A DNA stretch of 64,000 nucleotides from WTFY01 sp965220875 (GTDB lineage Bacteria; Pseudomonadota; Gammaproteobacteria; UBA4575), in assembly GCA_965220875.1 (NCBI GenBank), contig OZ244849.1:310001-374000 (forward strand), in the 5' to 3' direction. This document shows positions 41,346 through 49,969 of the stretch, one piece after another; within the stretch, counting starts at the first letter, position 1, and the number at the start of each line of letters is the position of its first letter. Made by a program: the position numbers and the translations under genes. Under the pieces are notes generated by a model. It ran no database searches. It had not been told where the DNA came from and saw only the letters and a program-made list of their open reading frames with translations.

Positions 41346-42011
41346 CTAGCCGGGTGAGGGGGCCAGCGCGGCAAAAATCCGGTCACGGATCTCTTCAAGC
41401 TTGCCTACGCCATCAATCCGCGAATAGACCGGAACCCCCTCGCTGCCACGTGCAGCCAATTCGGAGTAGTACCGTACCAATGGCTCAGTCTGCCGGTGAT
41501 ACACGCTCAGGCGTTCCCGTACGGTTTCTTCCCTGTCATCCTTTCGCTGGACAAGCGGGTCACCGGTCTCGTCATCCCTGCCTTCTACCCTGGGCGGGTT
41601 GAACTCCACATGGTACGTGCGTCCTGACGCGGGATGTACACGCCTACCGCTCATGCGCCGGATAATTTCCTCGTCATCCACATTGATCTCTACTACGTAA
41701 TCTATCCCGATACCCAGATCCTTCAGGCTCTCTGCCTGGAGGATCGTGCGTGGAAAGCCGTCTAGCAGAAAACCGTCCCTGCAGTCATCCTGCGCGATCC
41801 TGTCCCGGACCAAGCCGAGTATGACCCCGTCAGGCACAAGTCCGCCCGATTCCATGACTTCCTGTGCCTTCAGCCCCAGTGGCGTACGCTCCTTTACCGC
41901 CGCGCGCAGCATGTCGCCGGTGGAAATCTGCGGAATCCTGAATTTTTCCTTGATGAAACTGGCCTGGGTACCTTTGCCTGCACCGGGCCCTCCTAATAAG
42001 ATGACGCGCAT
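41346..42011 (-). CDS. adk: adenylate kinase
   Basis: A 221-residue long-form adenylate kinase. P-loop GGPGAGKGT at 7-15, STGDMLRAAV for AMP binding, LDGFPRT, and a LID domain with GRRVHPASGRTYHVEFNPP lacking zinc cysteines. It balances AMP, ADP and ATP, and in a sulfur oxidizer using APS it also recycles AMP. ATG at 42011. Confidence 0.97.
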   Translation of the reverse strand: MRVILLGGPGAGKGTQASFIKEKFRIPQISTGDMLRAAVKERTPLGLKAQEVMESGGLVPDGVILGLVRDRIAQDDCRDGFLLDGFPRTILQAESLKDLGIGIDYVVEINVDDEEIIRRMSGRRVHPASGRTYHVEFNPPRVEGRDDETGDPLVQRKDDREETVRERLSVYHRQTEPLVRYYSELAARGSEGVPVYSRIDGVGKLEEIRDRIFAALAPSPG

Positions 42012-42116
42012 ATCTTTCTCCCTTTATATCAAAGCGCGGACTGGTATTTATACGATGCCTGCGCTTAAATTCGCTAAACTGTACGAGTGGCCGATCACTA
42101 CATTCAGGACAGATGC

Positions 42117-42488
42117 ATGACCCGCGTTCCGGATTATACAGAGGATGAACGCAACATCGTCCTTGCCACAGCGAATGCCCGCTGGAAGAAAGATCCCGTG
42201 GATATCCAGCTGGCTGATGTAGAGGTCCAGTTGGACCCCGCGAAGCCTGGCCGAACGGAATGTCCTGCCCTGTTCTGGCTGGCTGGCAACTGCAGTTTCG
42301 TCATCATCAAAACAGGATCGGGTCGCTACAGGAGCTGCTTCTTCTACAAGGAACTGGAACAGATGGGTACCGGGATCGAAGAGTATGATGACCTTCAGCA
42401 ATGCGTGCTCACACTGTTGCAGACCCAGGCAGATTACGAGAGTGTACGCAACGGCACTTTTCCAGAAAACAACGACTCAGTATCCTGA
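42117..42488 (+). CDS. conserved hypothetical protein, 123 aa
   Basis: A soluble protein with MTRVPDYTEDERNIV, a central VQLADVEVQLDP and CPALFWLAGNCSFVIIKTGSGRYRSCFFY, then TGIEEYDDLQQCVLTLLQTQADYE. I believe similar proteins are widespread in gammaproteobacterial sulfur oxidizers, but no function is known to me. The ATG at 42117 is preferred to an upstream frame start at 42087. Divergent from adk and 21 bases before the PPi-PFK gene, so probably in its operon. Confidence 0.7.
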   Translation: MTRVPDYTEDERNIVLATANARWKKDPVDIQLADVEVQLDPAKPGRTECPALFWLAGNCSFVIIKTGSGRYRSCFFYKELEQMGTGIEEYDDLQQCVLTLLQTQADYESVRNGTFPENNDSVS

Positions 42489-42509
42489 AACAGCAAAACC
42501 GGGGACATC

Positions 42510-43772
42510 ATGAAAAAACGCAATGCATTCTATGCACAATCAGGTGGAGTAACCGCAGTGATCAATGCCACGGCTTGCGGTGTCATAGAGACTGCGCGCA
42601 AACACAAAGACAGGATCGGCAAGGTGTATGCCGGACACAACGGTATTCTCGGCGCCCTCAAGGAGGAACTCATTGACACCTCGAAGGAATCTGCGCGTTC
42701 GATTGCGGGATTGAAGCATACCCCTTCCGGTGCATTTGGCTCCTGCCGCTACAAACTGAAGAGCATCCAGGAAAACCGGGCACAGTACGAGCGCCTTCTG
42801 GAAGTCTTCAAGGCGCATGACATCGGCTATTTCTTTTACAACGGTGGGGGGGATTCCCAGGACACCTCGCACAAGGTTTCCGAGTTCAGCAGAAAAATGG
42901 ACTACCCCATTCATTGTATCGGCATTCCCAAAACGGTAGACAATGACCTGCCGGTCACGGACAACTGTCCCGGGTTCGGATCGGTCGCGAAATATGTGGC
43001 GGTATCCATCAAGGAGGCCGCCTATGACGTCAGGTCCATGGCACAGACATCAACCAAGGTTTTCATCATGGAGGTCATGGGGCGCCATGCCGGCTGGATC
43101 GCTGCTGCCGGCGGATTGGCCGGCGAGAATGCAGGTGACGCGCCGCATATCATCCTGTTCCCTGAAATTGCCTTTGACCAGGAACGGTTCCTGAAGCGCG
43201 TGAAATTCTGTGTAGACCGTTACGGCTACTGCGTGATCTGCGTTTCGGAAGGTGCACGATTTGCCGACGGCAAGTTTCTGGCCGATGCGGGCACCACTGA
43301 CGCATTTGGCCACAAGCAGCTAGGAGGTGTCGCACCGGTCGTGGCCGACATGATCAAGCAAGCTCATGGATACAAGTTCCACTGGGCGGTTGCAGATTAT
43401 CTGCAGCGTTCGGCCCGCCACATCGCCTCCAGGACCGACGTTGAGCAGGCCTATGCCATGGGGAAAGCCGCGGTCCGGTTCGCCCTGCAGGGCAAAACCG
43501 CAATCCTGCCTGTCATTGTCCGCACATCCGACAGGCCATACCGGTGGAAGATTGGCAGCACCTCACTGAAAAAGGTGGCCAATGTCGAAAGAATGATGCC
43601 TCGAAGCTACATCACGAAAGATGGCTTTGGCATCACCAAGCGCTGTCGTACCTATCTCGCTCCTCTGATCAGGGGGGAGGCCTATCCCCCCTACAAGAAC
43701 GGCCTGCCACAGTACGTCCAGCTCAAGAATGTCCTGGTACCCAAAATACTCAATTCCGAATTCAGTGTCTGA
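42510..43772 (+). CDS. pfp: PPi-dependent 6-phosphofructokinase
   Basis: A 420-residue phosphofructokinase. The phosphate-donor region reads NGGGDSQDTS and the substrate loop PKTVDND; the Asp after the GG and the Lys in PKTxDND mark pyrophosphate rather than ATP use. GRHAGWIAAA and SEGARF are the sugar-phosphate segments. The reversible enzyme interconverts fructose 6-phosphate and fructose 1,6-bisphosphate, and in many sulfur- and methane-oxidising gammaproteobacteria and symbionts is thought to replace fructose-bisphosphatase in the Calvin cycle, saving energy as PPi. No H+-pyrophosphatase gene is next to it here. Confidence 0.93.
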   Translation: MKKRNAFYAQSGGVTAVINATACGVIETARKHKDRIGKVYAGHNGILGALKEELIDTSKESARSIAGLKHTPSGAFGSCRYKLKSIQENRAQYERLLEVFKAHDIGYFFYNGGGDSQDTSHKVSEFSRKMDYPIHCIGIPKTVDNDLPVTDNCPGFGSVAKYVAVSIKEAAYDVRSMAQTSTKVFIMEVMGRHAGWIAAAGGLAGENAGDAPHIILFPEIAFDQERFLKRVKFCVDRYGYCVICVSEGARFADGKFLADAGTTDAFGHKQLGGVAPVVADMIKQAHGYKFHWAVADYLQRSARHIASRTDVEQAYAMGKAAVRFALQGKTAILPVIVRTSDRPYRWKIGSTSLKKVANVERMMPRSYITKDGFGITKRCRTYLAPLIRGEAYPPYKNGLPQYVQLKNVLVPKILNSEFSV

Positions 43773-43939
43773 GGCCCGGCAACCGGACAGTTCGGGGACG
43801 GGACATGATCACATCGATTCCTGAGCTGACGGACGCTCCCGGAATCGACCTCGCGCGGTCTGTTATAAGGTCACTTTAAACTGCCATAATTTTATTTTTG
43901 TTGAATCGTTTCTGTATCGCTATCACACTAGCGCATTCA

Positions 43940-43945
43940 TATAAT
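43940..43945 (+). promoter_or_regulatory. possible -10 element of the aprM-aprBA operon
   Basis: A perfect TATAAT 17 bases before the aprM ATG, in the A+T-rich end of the 189-base gap after pfp. No clear -35. Transcription from it would give a very short leader of about ten bases. Confidence 0.35.
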
Positions 43946-43961
43946 AACCCTGGACCCAGAT

Positions 43962-44741
43962 ATGTTCACCGGCAATCCCTTTGCTGAGCTTTCGGATTAC
44001 ATCGCAAGCGGCGTGGCACAGGCCTACGTTGTGGTCATGTTTATACTCGTCGTGGCGGGCACGTTGATTGACGTCATACACAAAAAAAGTGCCAAGTATT
44101 TTTTCGAAGACTGGCAAAAGTCGAACAGCGAGGGGACGAAGCGCGTCGGGGGCGGTGAAGTCGTGTCCATGGCAGTACAAACCTTGGCAAGCGAGGTATT
44201 GACGTCCTCGGAATTCTGCGCTGCCAGGAGAAGAATCGCCCACCTGCTGACGATGTACGGTTTTGTCGCGTACGTTGTCGCCACCGCAGTCATGGTATTC
44301 GGATACCCGACGTCCTCCAGTCCGACACCCGTTGTCTGGCCGATACTGTGGCACATTGGAGCGCTGATGGTTTGTGTTGGCGGATACTGGTTCTGGTTCT
44401 TCATCCGGGTGGATGTCACGGCAGAGGGTTATTCGCCATTTCGTATCATACGCGCCGACCTGTTCATACTTTCACTGCTTGCCAGCACGACACTGGCCCT
44501 GGCATGGTCATGGATACCAACGTCGATAATCGGGTGGCTGGTTTTCGGGTTGTATGTGCTTGCGACCACAATACTGTTCGGGTCCATACCCTGGTCCAAG
44601 TTTGCGCACATGTTTTTCAAGCCTTCCGCCGCACTGCAAAAGCGAGTAGCTGAAGCAGCCGGCTCGAGAAGCAATTTACCGGCACCCGCCGACAAGCCCG
44701 AAACATTTGGCAAGGCACGCGGGCTGCCACAAAATTATTAG
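43962..44741 (+). CDS. aprM: AprM, membrane anchor of APS reductase
   Basis: A 259-residue integral membrane protein with about five hydrophobic segments (VVVMFILVVAGTLIDVI, GFVAYVVATAVMVFGY, LWHIGALMVCVGGYWFWFFI, LFILSLLASTTLALAWSWI, IIGWLVFGLYVLATTILFG) and histidines near helix ends (AHLLTMYG, LWHIG) that could ligate heme. AprM links soluble AprBA to the quinone pool in sulfur oxidizers with the Allochromatium-type Apr. It is followed by aprB at 44834. Identified mainly by position plus topology. Confidence 0.85.
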   Translation: MFTGNPFAELSDYIASGVAQAYVVVMFILVVAGTLIDVIHKKSAKYFFEDWQKSNSEGTKRVGGGEVVSMAVQTLASEVLTSSEFCAARRRIAHLLTMYGFVAYVVATAVMVFGYPTSSSPTPVVWPILWHIGALMVCVGGYWFWFFIRVDVTAEGYSPFRIIRADLFILSLLASTTLALAWSWIPTSIIGWLVFGLYVLATTILFGSIPWSKFAHMFFKPSAALQKRVAEAAGSRSNLPAPADKPETFGKARGLPQNY

Positions 44742-44833
44742 CCAGCCCCGCCGGTTATTATTGGTCAAGCGGCTAATTTGGTCCTCAAGACAAGGATAAA
44801 TTTTTACCTAACAACAGGAGATGACAGAATAGC

Positions 44834-45280
44834 ATGCCCACTTTCGTTTACATGACTCGCTGCGATGGTTGTGGTCACTGCGTCGATGTCTGTCCCTCGG
44901 ACATCATGCACATAGATAAGACCTATCGTCGTGCATACAATATCGAACCCAATATGTGCTGGGAGTGTTACTCCTGCGTGAAGGCCTGTCCTCAAAATGC
45001 CATCGATTGCCGCGGATACGCCGATTTCGCACCTCTCGGCCACAGCGTGAGAGCGCTCCGCGAGGAAGAAAAAGGCACCATCTCCTGGAAGCTCAAGTTC
45101 CGTGACGGCAGGGAAAAGAATTTTGTCTCGCCGATTCGGACCACTCCTTGGGATACCATCCCTTCACCCGCCAATCTAGAGAAGCCCAGTGCTGAAGCGA
45201 TGCAGTCCCAAGAGCTTGCACACGAGCCGGATGCGCTCAACATCGAAGGTGGACTGCCCACGTTGAAAGGAGCAGTCTAG
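44834..45280 (+). CDS. aprB: APS reductase beta subunit (first copy, AprM-linked type)
   Basis: A 148-residue ferredoxin-like subunit with two 4Fe-4S motifs, CDGCGHCVDVCP and CWECYSCVKACP, then the AprA-binding tail. It passes electrons from FAD of AprA to the membrane partner. The short compact first motif separates it from the second copy at 47356. The AGGAG site lies 13 bases from the ATG; between them is a four-codon open frame ATG ACA GAA TAG (44821-44832). Stop overlaps the aprA GTG by one base (TAGTG). Confidence 0.95.
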   Translation: MPTFVYMTRCDGCGHCVDVCPSDIMHIDKTYRRAYNIEPNMCWECYSCVKACPQNAIDCRGYADFAPLGHSVRALREEEKGTISWKLKFRDGREKNFVSPIRTTPWDTIPSPANLEKPSAEAMQSQELAHEPDALNIEGGLPTLKGAV

Positions 45281-47124
45281 TGGGATGGTTTAATCGTAGA
45301 AAAACGGTTTTTGAAGACTGCGACGTGCTCGTCGTCGGTGGTGGCATGGCTGGCTGTGGTGCGACCTACGAATCCAAATACTGGGGGCGCGACTTGAAGG
45401 TAGTCTGTGTCGAAAAAGCCAATATCGAGCGCAGCGGAGCCGTTGCGCAGGGCCTGTATGCAATCAACTGTTACATGGGCATGCAGTGGGGAGAAAACCA
45501 GCCGGAGGATCATGTGCGCTATGCGCGTAATGACCTCATGGGGCTTGTGCGAGAAGACCTGGGCTACGATATTGCCCGGCATGTTGACGCCACGGTGCAC
45601 AAATTCGAGGAATGGGGCCTTCCCATGATGCGGGACCCGGAAACGGGGCGCTACCAGCGCGAGGGTAAATGGCAGATCATGATCCACGGCGAAAGCTATA
45701 AGCCGATCGTTGCCGAGGCTGCACGCAAGGCTGCGGATAAAGTCTATAACCGGATCATGGTGACACACTTGCTGATGGATGAGGCGAAATCGAACCGGGT
45801 AGCGGGTGCCGTTGGCTTCAATGTCCGTACCGGGGATTTCCATGTATTTCGTGCCAAGTCCGTGATCATTTGTGCCGGAGGCGCCTCGCACATTTACAAG
45901 CCACGTGCCGTGGGAGAAGGCATGGGACGTACCTGGTATGCTCCCTGGAGCAGTGCCTCGGCCTATGCGCTGCCGATCCTCGCCGGTGCCAAGATGACAC
46001 AGATGGAGAACCGGATCGTTCTGGCTCGCTTCAAGGACGGATATGGTCCGGTAGGCGCCTACTTCCTGCACCTCAAGACGTATACAGAGAACGCGTATGG
46101 CGAGGAATACGAGTCCAAGTGGTATGAGCAGACGAAGGAACTCGTAGGGGATTACATCGATAGTACCCCGACCCCGACCTGCCTGCGTAACCATGCTTTT
46201 CTCGAAGAGTTGAAAGCGGGCAGAGGCCCTATCCGCATGGTCACCAAGGAGGCCTTCCAGGATCCTCATAAGGAAACCGTGGGATGGGAGAACTTTCTGG
46301 GCATGACCATTGGCCAGGCGGTCGTATGGGCATCGCAAAATATTGATCCCAAGCATATCAACCCGGAACTGACCACTTCCGAACCCTACGTCATGGGATC
46401 TCACGCGACCTGCTCGGGTGCCTGGTCAAGTGGCCCTGCAGATTGTGCGCCCTCTGATTACCAGTGGGGATATAATCGCATGATGACGGTTGAAGGACTG
46501 TTCGGTGCCGGGGACACGATCGGCGGCAGCGCACACAAGTTCTCTTCGGGATCCTATACCGAGGGCAGAATTGCAGCCAAGGCGGCAGTCAATTACGTAA
46601 ACGACCTGAAAAACGAAAAGCTTCAGGTAAGCGAGAAGCAGTACCAGGACCTGAAAACGGTTATCTACAAGCCCTTGGAGAACTACGAGGTGGGTCGTAA
46701 CGAGATCGTGGCAGGAACCGTCTCGCCAAGTTATATCCTGCCGATCCACGGTCTTCAGCGTCTTGAAAAGATCATGGATGAGTATGTAGGCGGGATCAGC
46801 ACCAATTACATGACGAACGAACCCTTGCTCACGCGTGGTATGGAGTTGCTGGACATGCTGAAGGAAGACCTTGACCATATCGGGGCCGAAGACTTCCATC
46901 AACTGCAAAGGGCATGGGAACTCCATCATCGCTTTTTGGCCTCGCAGTCCGTTGCCCACCACACGATGTTCCGCAAGGAAACGCGCTGGCCCGGCTACTA
47001 CTACCGTGGCGATTTTCCGAAACTTGACGACAAGGACTGGCACTGCTTCACCTTGTCCCGCTATGATCGGGAGTCCGATAGCTGGGACCTGGAAAAAGCG
47101 CCCGTTCACCACATCATAGACTAG
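45280..47124 (+). CDS. aprA: APS reductase alpha subunit (first copy, AprM-linked type)
   Basis: A 614-residue FAD enzyme that, in oxidizers, joins sulfite and AMP to give APS. The FAD fold is VVGGGMAGCG; RSGAVAQGLYAIN, KWQIMIHGESYK and ARFKDGYGPVGA (conserved Arg) line the active site, and GSHATCSGAWSSG supplies the conserved His region. Compared with the second copy it is about 44 residues shorter and has the Allochromatium/SUP05-type sequence pattern (for example VEKANIERSGAVAQGL and APWSSASAYALP). Start GTG at 45280 after AAGGAG. Confidence 0.96.
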   Translation: MGWFNRRKTVFEDCDVLVVGGGMAGCGATYESKYWGRDLKVVCVEKANIERSGAVAQGLYAINCYMGMQWGENQPEDHVRYARNDLMGLVREDLGYDIARHVDATVHKFEEWGLPMMRDPETGRYQREGKWQIMIHGESYKPIVAEAARKAADKVYNRIMVTHLLMDEAKSNRVAGAVGFNVRTGDFHVFRAKSVIICAGGASHIYKPRAVGEGMGRTWYAPWSSASAYALPILAGAKMTQMENRIVLARFKDGYGPVGAYFLHLKTYTENAYGEEYESKWYEQTKELVGDYIDSTPTPTCLRNHAFLEELKAGRGPIRMVTKEAFQDPHKETVGWENFLGMTIGQAVVWASQNIDPKHINPELTTSEPYVMGSHATCSGAWSSGPADCAPSDYQWGYNRMMTVEGLFGAGDTIGGSAHKFSSGSYTEGRIAAKAAVNYVNDLKNEKLQVSEKQYQDLKTVIYKPLENYEVGRNEIVAGTVSPSYILPIHGLQRLEKIMDEYVGGISTNYMTNEPLLTRGMELLDMLKEDLDHIGAEDFHQLQRAWELHHRFLASQSVAHHTMFRKETRWPGYYYRGDFPKLDDKDWHCFTLSRYDRESDSWDLEKAPVHHIID

Positions 47125-47355
47125 GCATACGGGTCAAGCAGGCATCCTGTCTGCGACCTAGCATCGACAGCATTGACGGCGGCGTGGCGCACACGTGTCC
47201 GCAGTACGGCCTGCGATGCGCAGCGTCAGCAGCCTCCCCGAATCGCAGTTGCCACAAGCCTGCCCGACACACTGGCAGAGACGTTTTTTGGGAAACTATA
47301 ATGCATCCCTGGCAAAGCTGACCTGAATTTCGAAATATCCCCGGAGGTGGGAACA
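47125..47355. other. spacer between the two apr modules
   Basis: 231 bases without a coding frame. It contains the 8-bp palindrome ACACGTGT near 47197 and a promoter-like region before the second aprB. I see no simple terminator for the first aprA. Confidence 0.5.
47297..47302 (+). promoter_or_regulatory. possible -10 element of the second aprBA module
   Basis: A perfect TATAAT after a T-run, 54 bases before the second aprB ATG, with only a poor -35 (TGGCAG at 47273-47278). Suggests the second module can be expressed independently of the first. Confidence 0.4.
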
Positions 47356-47820
47356 ATGCCTACATACGTACGTACTGACAAATGCGATGGATGCAAGGAC
47401 GAGGACAAAGTTTACTGCATGTATATCTGCCCTCACGACCTGATGCTCCTGGACAAGGACGGCTCAAAAACCGGACATGCCATGAAGGCCTTGAATCAGG
47501 AGCCGGAACAGTGCTGGGAATGCTACGCTTGCGTGAAGGCTTGCCCGAAACAGGCCATCGAGTGCCGCCACTATGCTGACGTGGTGCCGCTAGGTGCATC
47601 TGTGCAGCCGTTGCGGAAAACGGATTCCATCATATGGTCCATAAAATTCCGCAACGGCAACACGAAGCGTTTCCAGTTCCCTGTACGCACAACGCCCGAG
47701 GGATCAGCCGACCCGTATGGCGGTGAGCCTGAGGCCAACATGGATGAGCTGGCTGATCACAGCACCCTGTTTACCAAGAGCACGCATGACTGCGACTTGG
47801 ACCAGTTTATCGAGAGCTGA
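47356..47820 (+). CDS. aprB: APS reductase beta subunit (second copy, sulfate-reducer-like type)
   Basis: A 154-residue ferredoxin subunit. The first cluster motif has the long spacing CDGCKDEDKVYCMYICP, the second is CWECYACVKACP, and the tail reads SIKFRNGNTKRFQFPVRTTPEGSADPYGGEPEA, very close in pattern to AprB of sulfate reducers. It differs from the first copy at 44834, so it is not a recent duplicate. The strong site GGAGGTGGGAAC fixes the ATG at 47356, three codons inside the longest frame. It is followed after 68 bases by its aprA. Confidence 0.94.
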   Translation: MPTYVRTDKCDGCKDEDKVYCMYICPHDLMLLDKDGSKTGHAMKALNQEPEQCWECYACVKACPKQAIECRHYADVVPLGASVQPLRKTDSIIWSIKFRNGNTKRFQFPVRTTPEGSADPYGGEPEANMDELADHSTLFTKSTHDCDLDQFIES

Positions 47821-47888
47821 CAACGGATTTCAGATATAACTACCGAGTCACAGTTGATCCGGCTTTTCCAATTTGAGGTCAATAGCCA

Positions 47889-49865
47889 ATGAGCGAGTAC
47901 AGTTTCGGGAACCCCGAAATCATTGAAGAAGAAGTTGATATCCTGATTATCGGTGGTGGCATGGCGGCCTGCGGGGCAGCATTTGAAGCCAAACGGTGGA
48001 TCGACAAGGCCAGGGAACAAGGTATCAATTTGACGGTAAAACTGGTTGACAAGGCTGCGATGAGCCGTTCGGGTGCCGTGGCACAGGGCTTGTCCGCAAT
48101 CAACACGTATATGGGTGAGAATGACCCGGCAGATTATGTACGCTATGTCCGGGATGACCTGATGGGCATCACTCGTGAAGACCTGGTCTATGACGTAGGC
48201 CGGCATGTGGATGACTCCGTACACAACTTTGAAAAATGGGGTCTTCCGATATGGAAGCAACCCGGTGACGAAGGCAAGACCCTCGCAGAAGGCGGCAAAG
48301 GAGTGCGTTCCGGCAAATGGCAAATCATGATTAACGGCGAATCCTACAAGTGGGTGGTTGCGGAGGCCGCCAAAAATGCGATAGGGACAGAAAATATTGC
48401 GGAACACGTTTTCATCGTGCGTCTGGAAACCGACAGGAATGACCCGAAACGGATTGCCGGTGCAGCCGGCTTCAGCGTGCGGGACAACACCCTGCATGTT
48501 TACAAGTTCAAGTGTTGCCTGCTTGCTGCAGGAGGGGCTGTAAACGTTTTTCGGCCCCGTTCTGTAGGGGAAGGGATCGGACGCGCCTGGTATCCGGTCT
48601 GGAATGCCGGTTCTACGTACTCCATGGCTGCCGAGTGCGGGGCCGAACTGACCCTGATGGAAAACCGTTTCGTACCTGCGCGGTTCAAAGACGGTTACGG
48701 GCCGGTTGGCGCATGGTTCCTGCTGTTCAAGGCAAAAGCCCTGAACGCTTTTGGAGAAAATTATCAGAAAAAAAACTACGGGTCACTCAAGGACCATGGA
48801 TATGACGCCTATGCTACGGGCTTGAAAATGGGCACTTGCCTGAGAAATCACCTGATGATGCAGGAATTGAAGGACGGCCGGGGACCGCTATTCATTGATA
48901 CCCCGACTGCCATGTCCAACCTGGCACAGAACATGACACCCCAGGAAATCAGGCATCTTGAGGCCGAGGCCTGGGAGGATTTTCTCGACATGACCATTGC
49001 ACAGTGCGGTGTGTGGGCGGGTGAAAATATAGAACCCGACAAACAAATGTCAGAAATCATGCCGACTGAGCCTTATCTGCTGGGGTCCCACGCAGGATGC
49101 GCGGGGATCTGGGTATCCGGCCCGCAAGACATCCCGGGCACACCTGGCCACTACCACTGGGGATACAACCGAATGACGACTGTCAAAGGTCTGTTCACGG
49201 CGGGTGACGGGGTCGGGGCATCCGGTCACAAGTTCTCCAGCGGCTCGCATGCAGAAGGCCGAATTGCCGCCAAGGCCATGGTCAAGTTTGCGATCGACAA
49301 CAAGGATTGGAATCCGGAAATGGCTCGCTCAGTCGATGAAATCACTGCCGAGATCTATGCACCCGTGAAAACGTTCCTGAAACACAAGCACTACACGACG
49401 ACGATAGATGTCAATCCGCATTACATCACTCCAAAGATGTTCCAGTTCCGGCTGCAGAAAATCATGGATGAATACGTTGCAGGCATATCCACCCTGTACC
49501 AGACCAACAAGACCATGCTGGAAGTGGCGGAACGCAAACTGGAAATGCTCAGGGAAGACTCCCTAAAGATGCGTGCCAAGGACCTGCATGAACTGCTGCG
49601 GGCCTGGGAGAACTATCACCGGCTGATTGCCGCCTTTGCACACATGAAGCATATCCAGTTCAGGGAGGAATCCCGTTATCCGGGATATTACTATCGTACG
49701 GACTACATGAAGATTGATGACGAACACTGGAAGTGTTTCACGAACTCGACCTTCAACCGCCACACAGGCGAGTGGAAGCTCTGGAAAGTGCCTTATGTGC
49801 AGCTGATCAGGAAATCGGATGACGAACCCGAAGCGATTGCCCGACCTCCTTCAAGGATCGCTTGA
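47889..49865 (+). CDS. aprA: APS reductase alpha subunit (second copy, sulfate-reducer-like type)
   Basis: A 658-residue AprA, near the length of sulfate-reducer enzymes. FAD motif IIGGGMAACG; active-site segments KWQIMINGESYK, ARFKDGYGPVGAWFLLFKAKA and GSHAGCAGIWVSGP. The patterns VYRPRSVGEG-like (VFRPRSVGEGIGRAWYPVWNAGSTY) and LRNHLMMQELKDGRGPLFIDT match Desulfovibrio-type AprA much better than the first copy does. Known sulfur-oxidizer aprBA genes fall in two lineages; this is the second. Oxidizers with this type usually use QmoABC, which is not present nearby. Confidence 0.95.
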   Translation: MSEYSFGNPEIIEEEVDILIIGGGMAACGAAFEAKRWIDKAREQGINLTVKLVDKAAMSRSGAVAQGLSAINTYMGENDPADYVRYVRDDLMGITREDLVYDVGRHVDDSVHNFEKWGLPIWKQPGDEGKTLAEGGKGVRSGKWQIMINGESYKWVVAEAAKNAIGTENIAEHVFIVRLETDRNDPKRIAGAAGFSVRDNTLHVYKFKCCLLAAGGAVNVFRPRSVGEGIGRAWYPVWNAGSTYSMAAECGAELTLMENRFVPARFKDGYGPVGAWFLLFKAKALNAFGENYQKKNYGSLKDHGYDAYATGLKMGTCLRNHLMMQELKDGRGPLFIDTPTAMSNLAQNMTPQEIRHLEAEAWEDFLDMTIAQCGVWAGENIEPDKQMSEIMPTEPYLLGSHAGCAGIWVSGPQDIPGTPGHYHWGYNRMTTVKGLFTAGDGVGASGHKFSSGSHAEGRIAAKAMVKFAIDNKDWNPEMARSVDEITAEIYAPVKTFLKHKHYTTTIDVNPHYITPKMFQFRLQKIMDEYVAGISTLYQTNKTMLEVAERKLEMLREDSLKMRAKDLHELLRAWENYHRLIAAFAHMKHIQFREESRYPGYYYRTDYMKIDDEHWKCFTNSTFNRHTGEWKLWKVPYVQLIRKSDDEPEAIARPPSRIA

Positions 49866-49969
49866 TCCAGGGGTTGGTATTGATCGTCGAACAAACCAGA
49901 CACCCGTGGTCAGCAGGCCTTCCATTAATTTTCACGGCAGACTGAATTCCCGGCCCAGGCAGATTCGCC

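Noticed and set aside
45277..46404. 375-codon minus-strand open frame opposite aprA
   Set aside because: Shadow of the aprA coding strand; no recognisable protein features.
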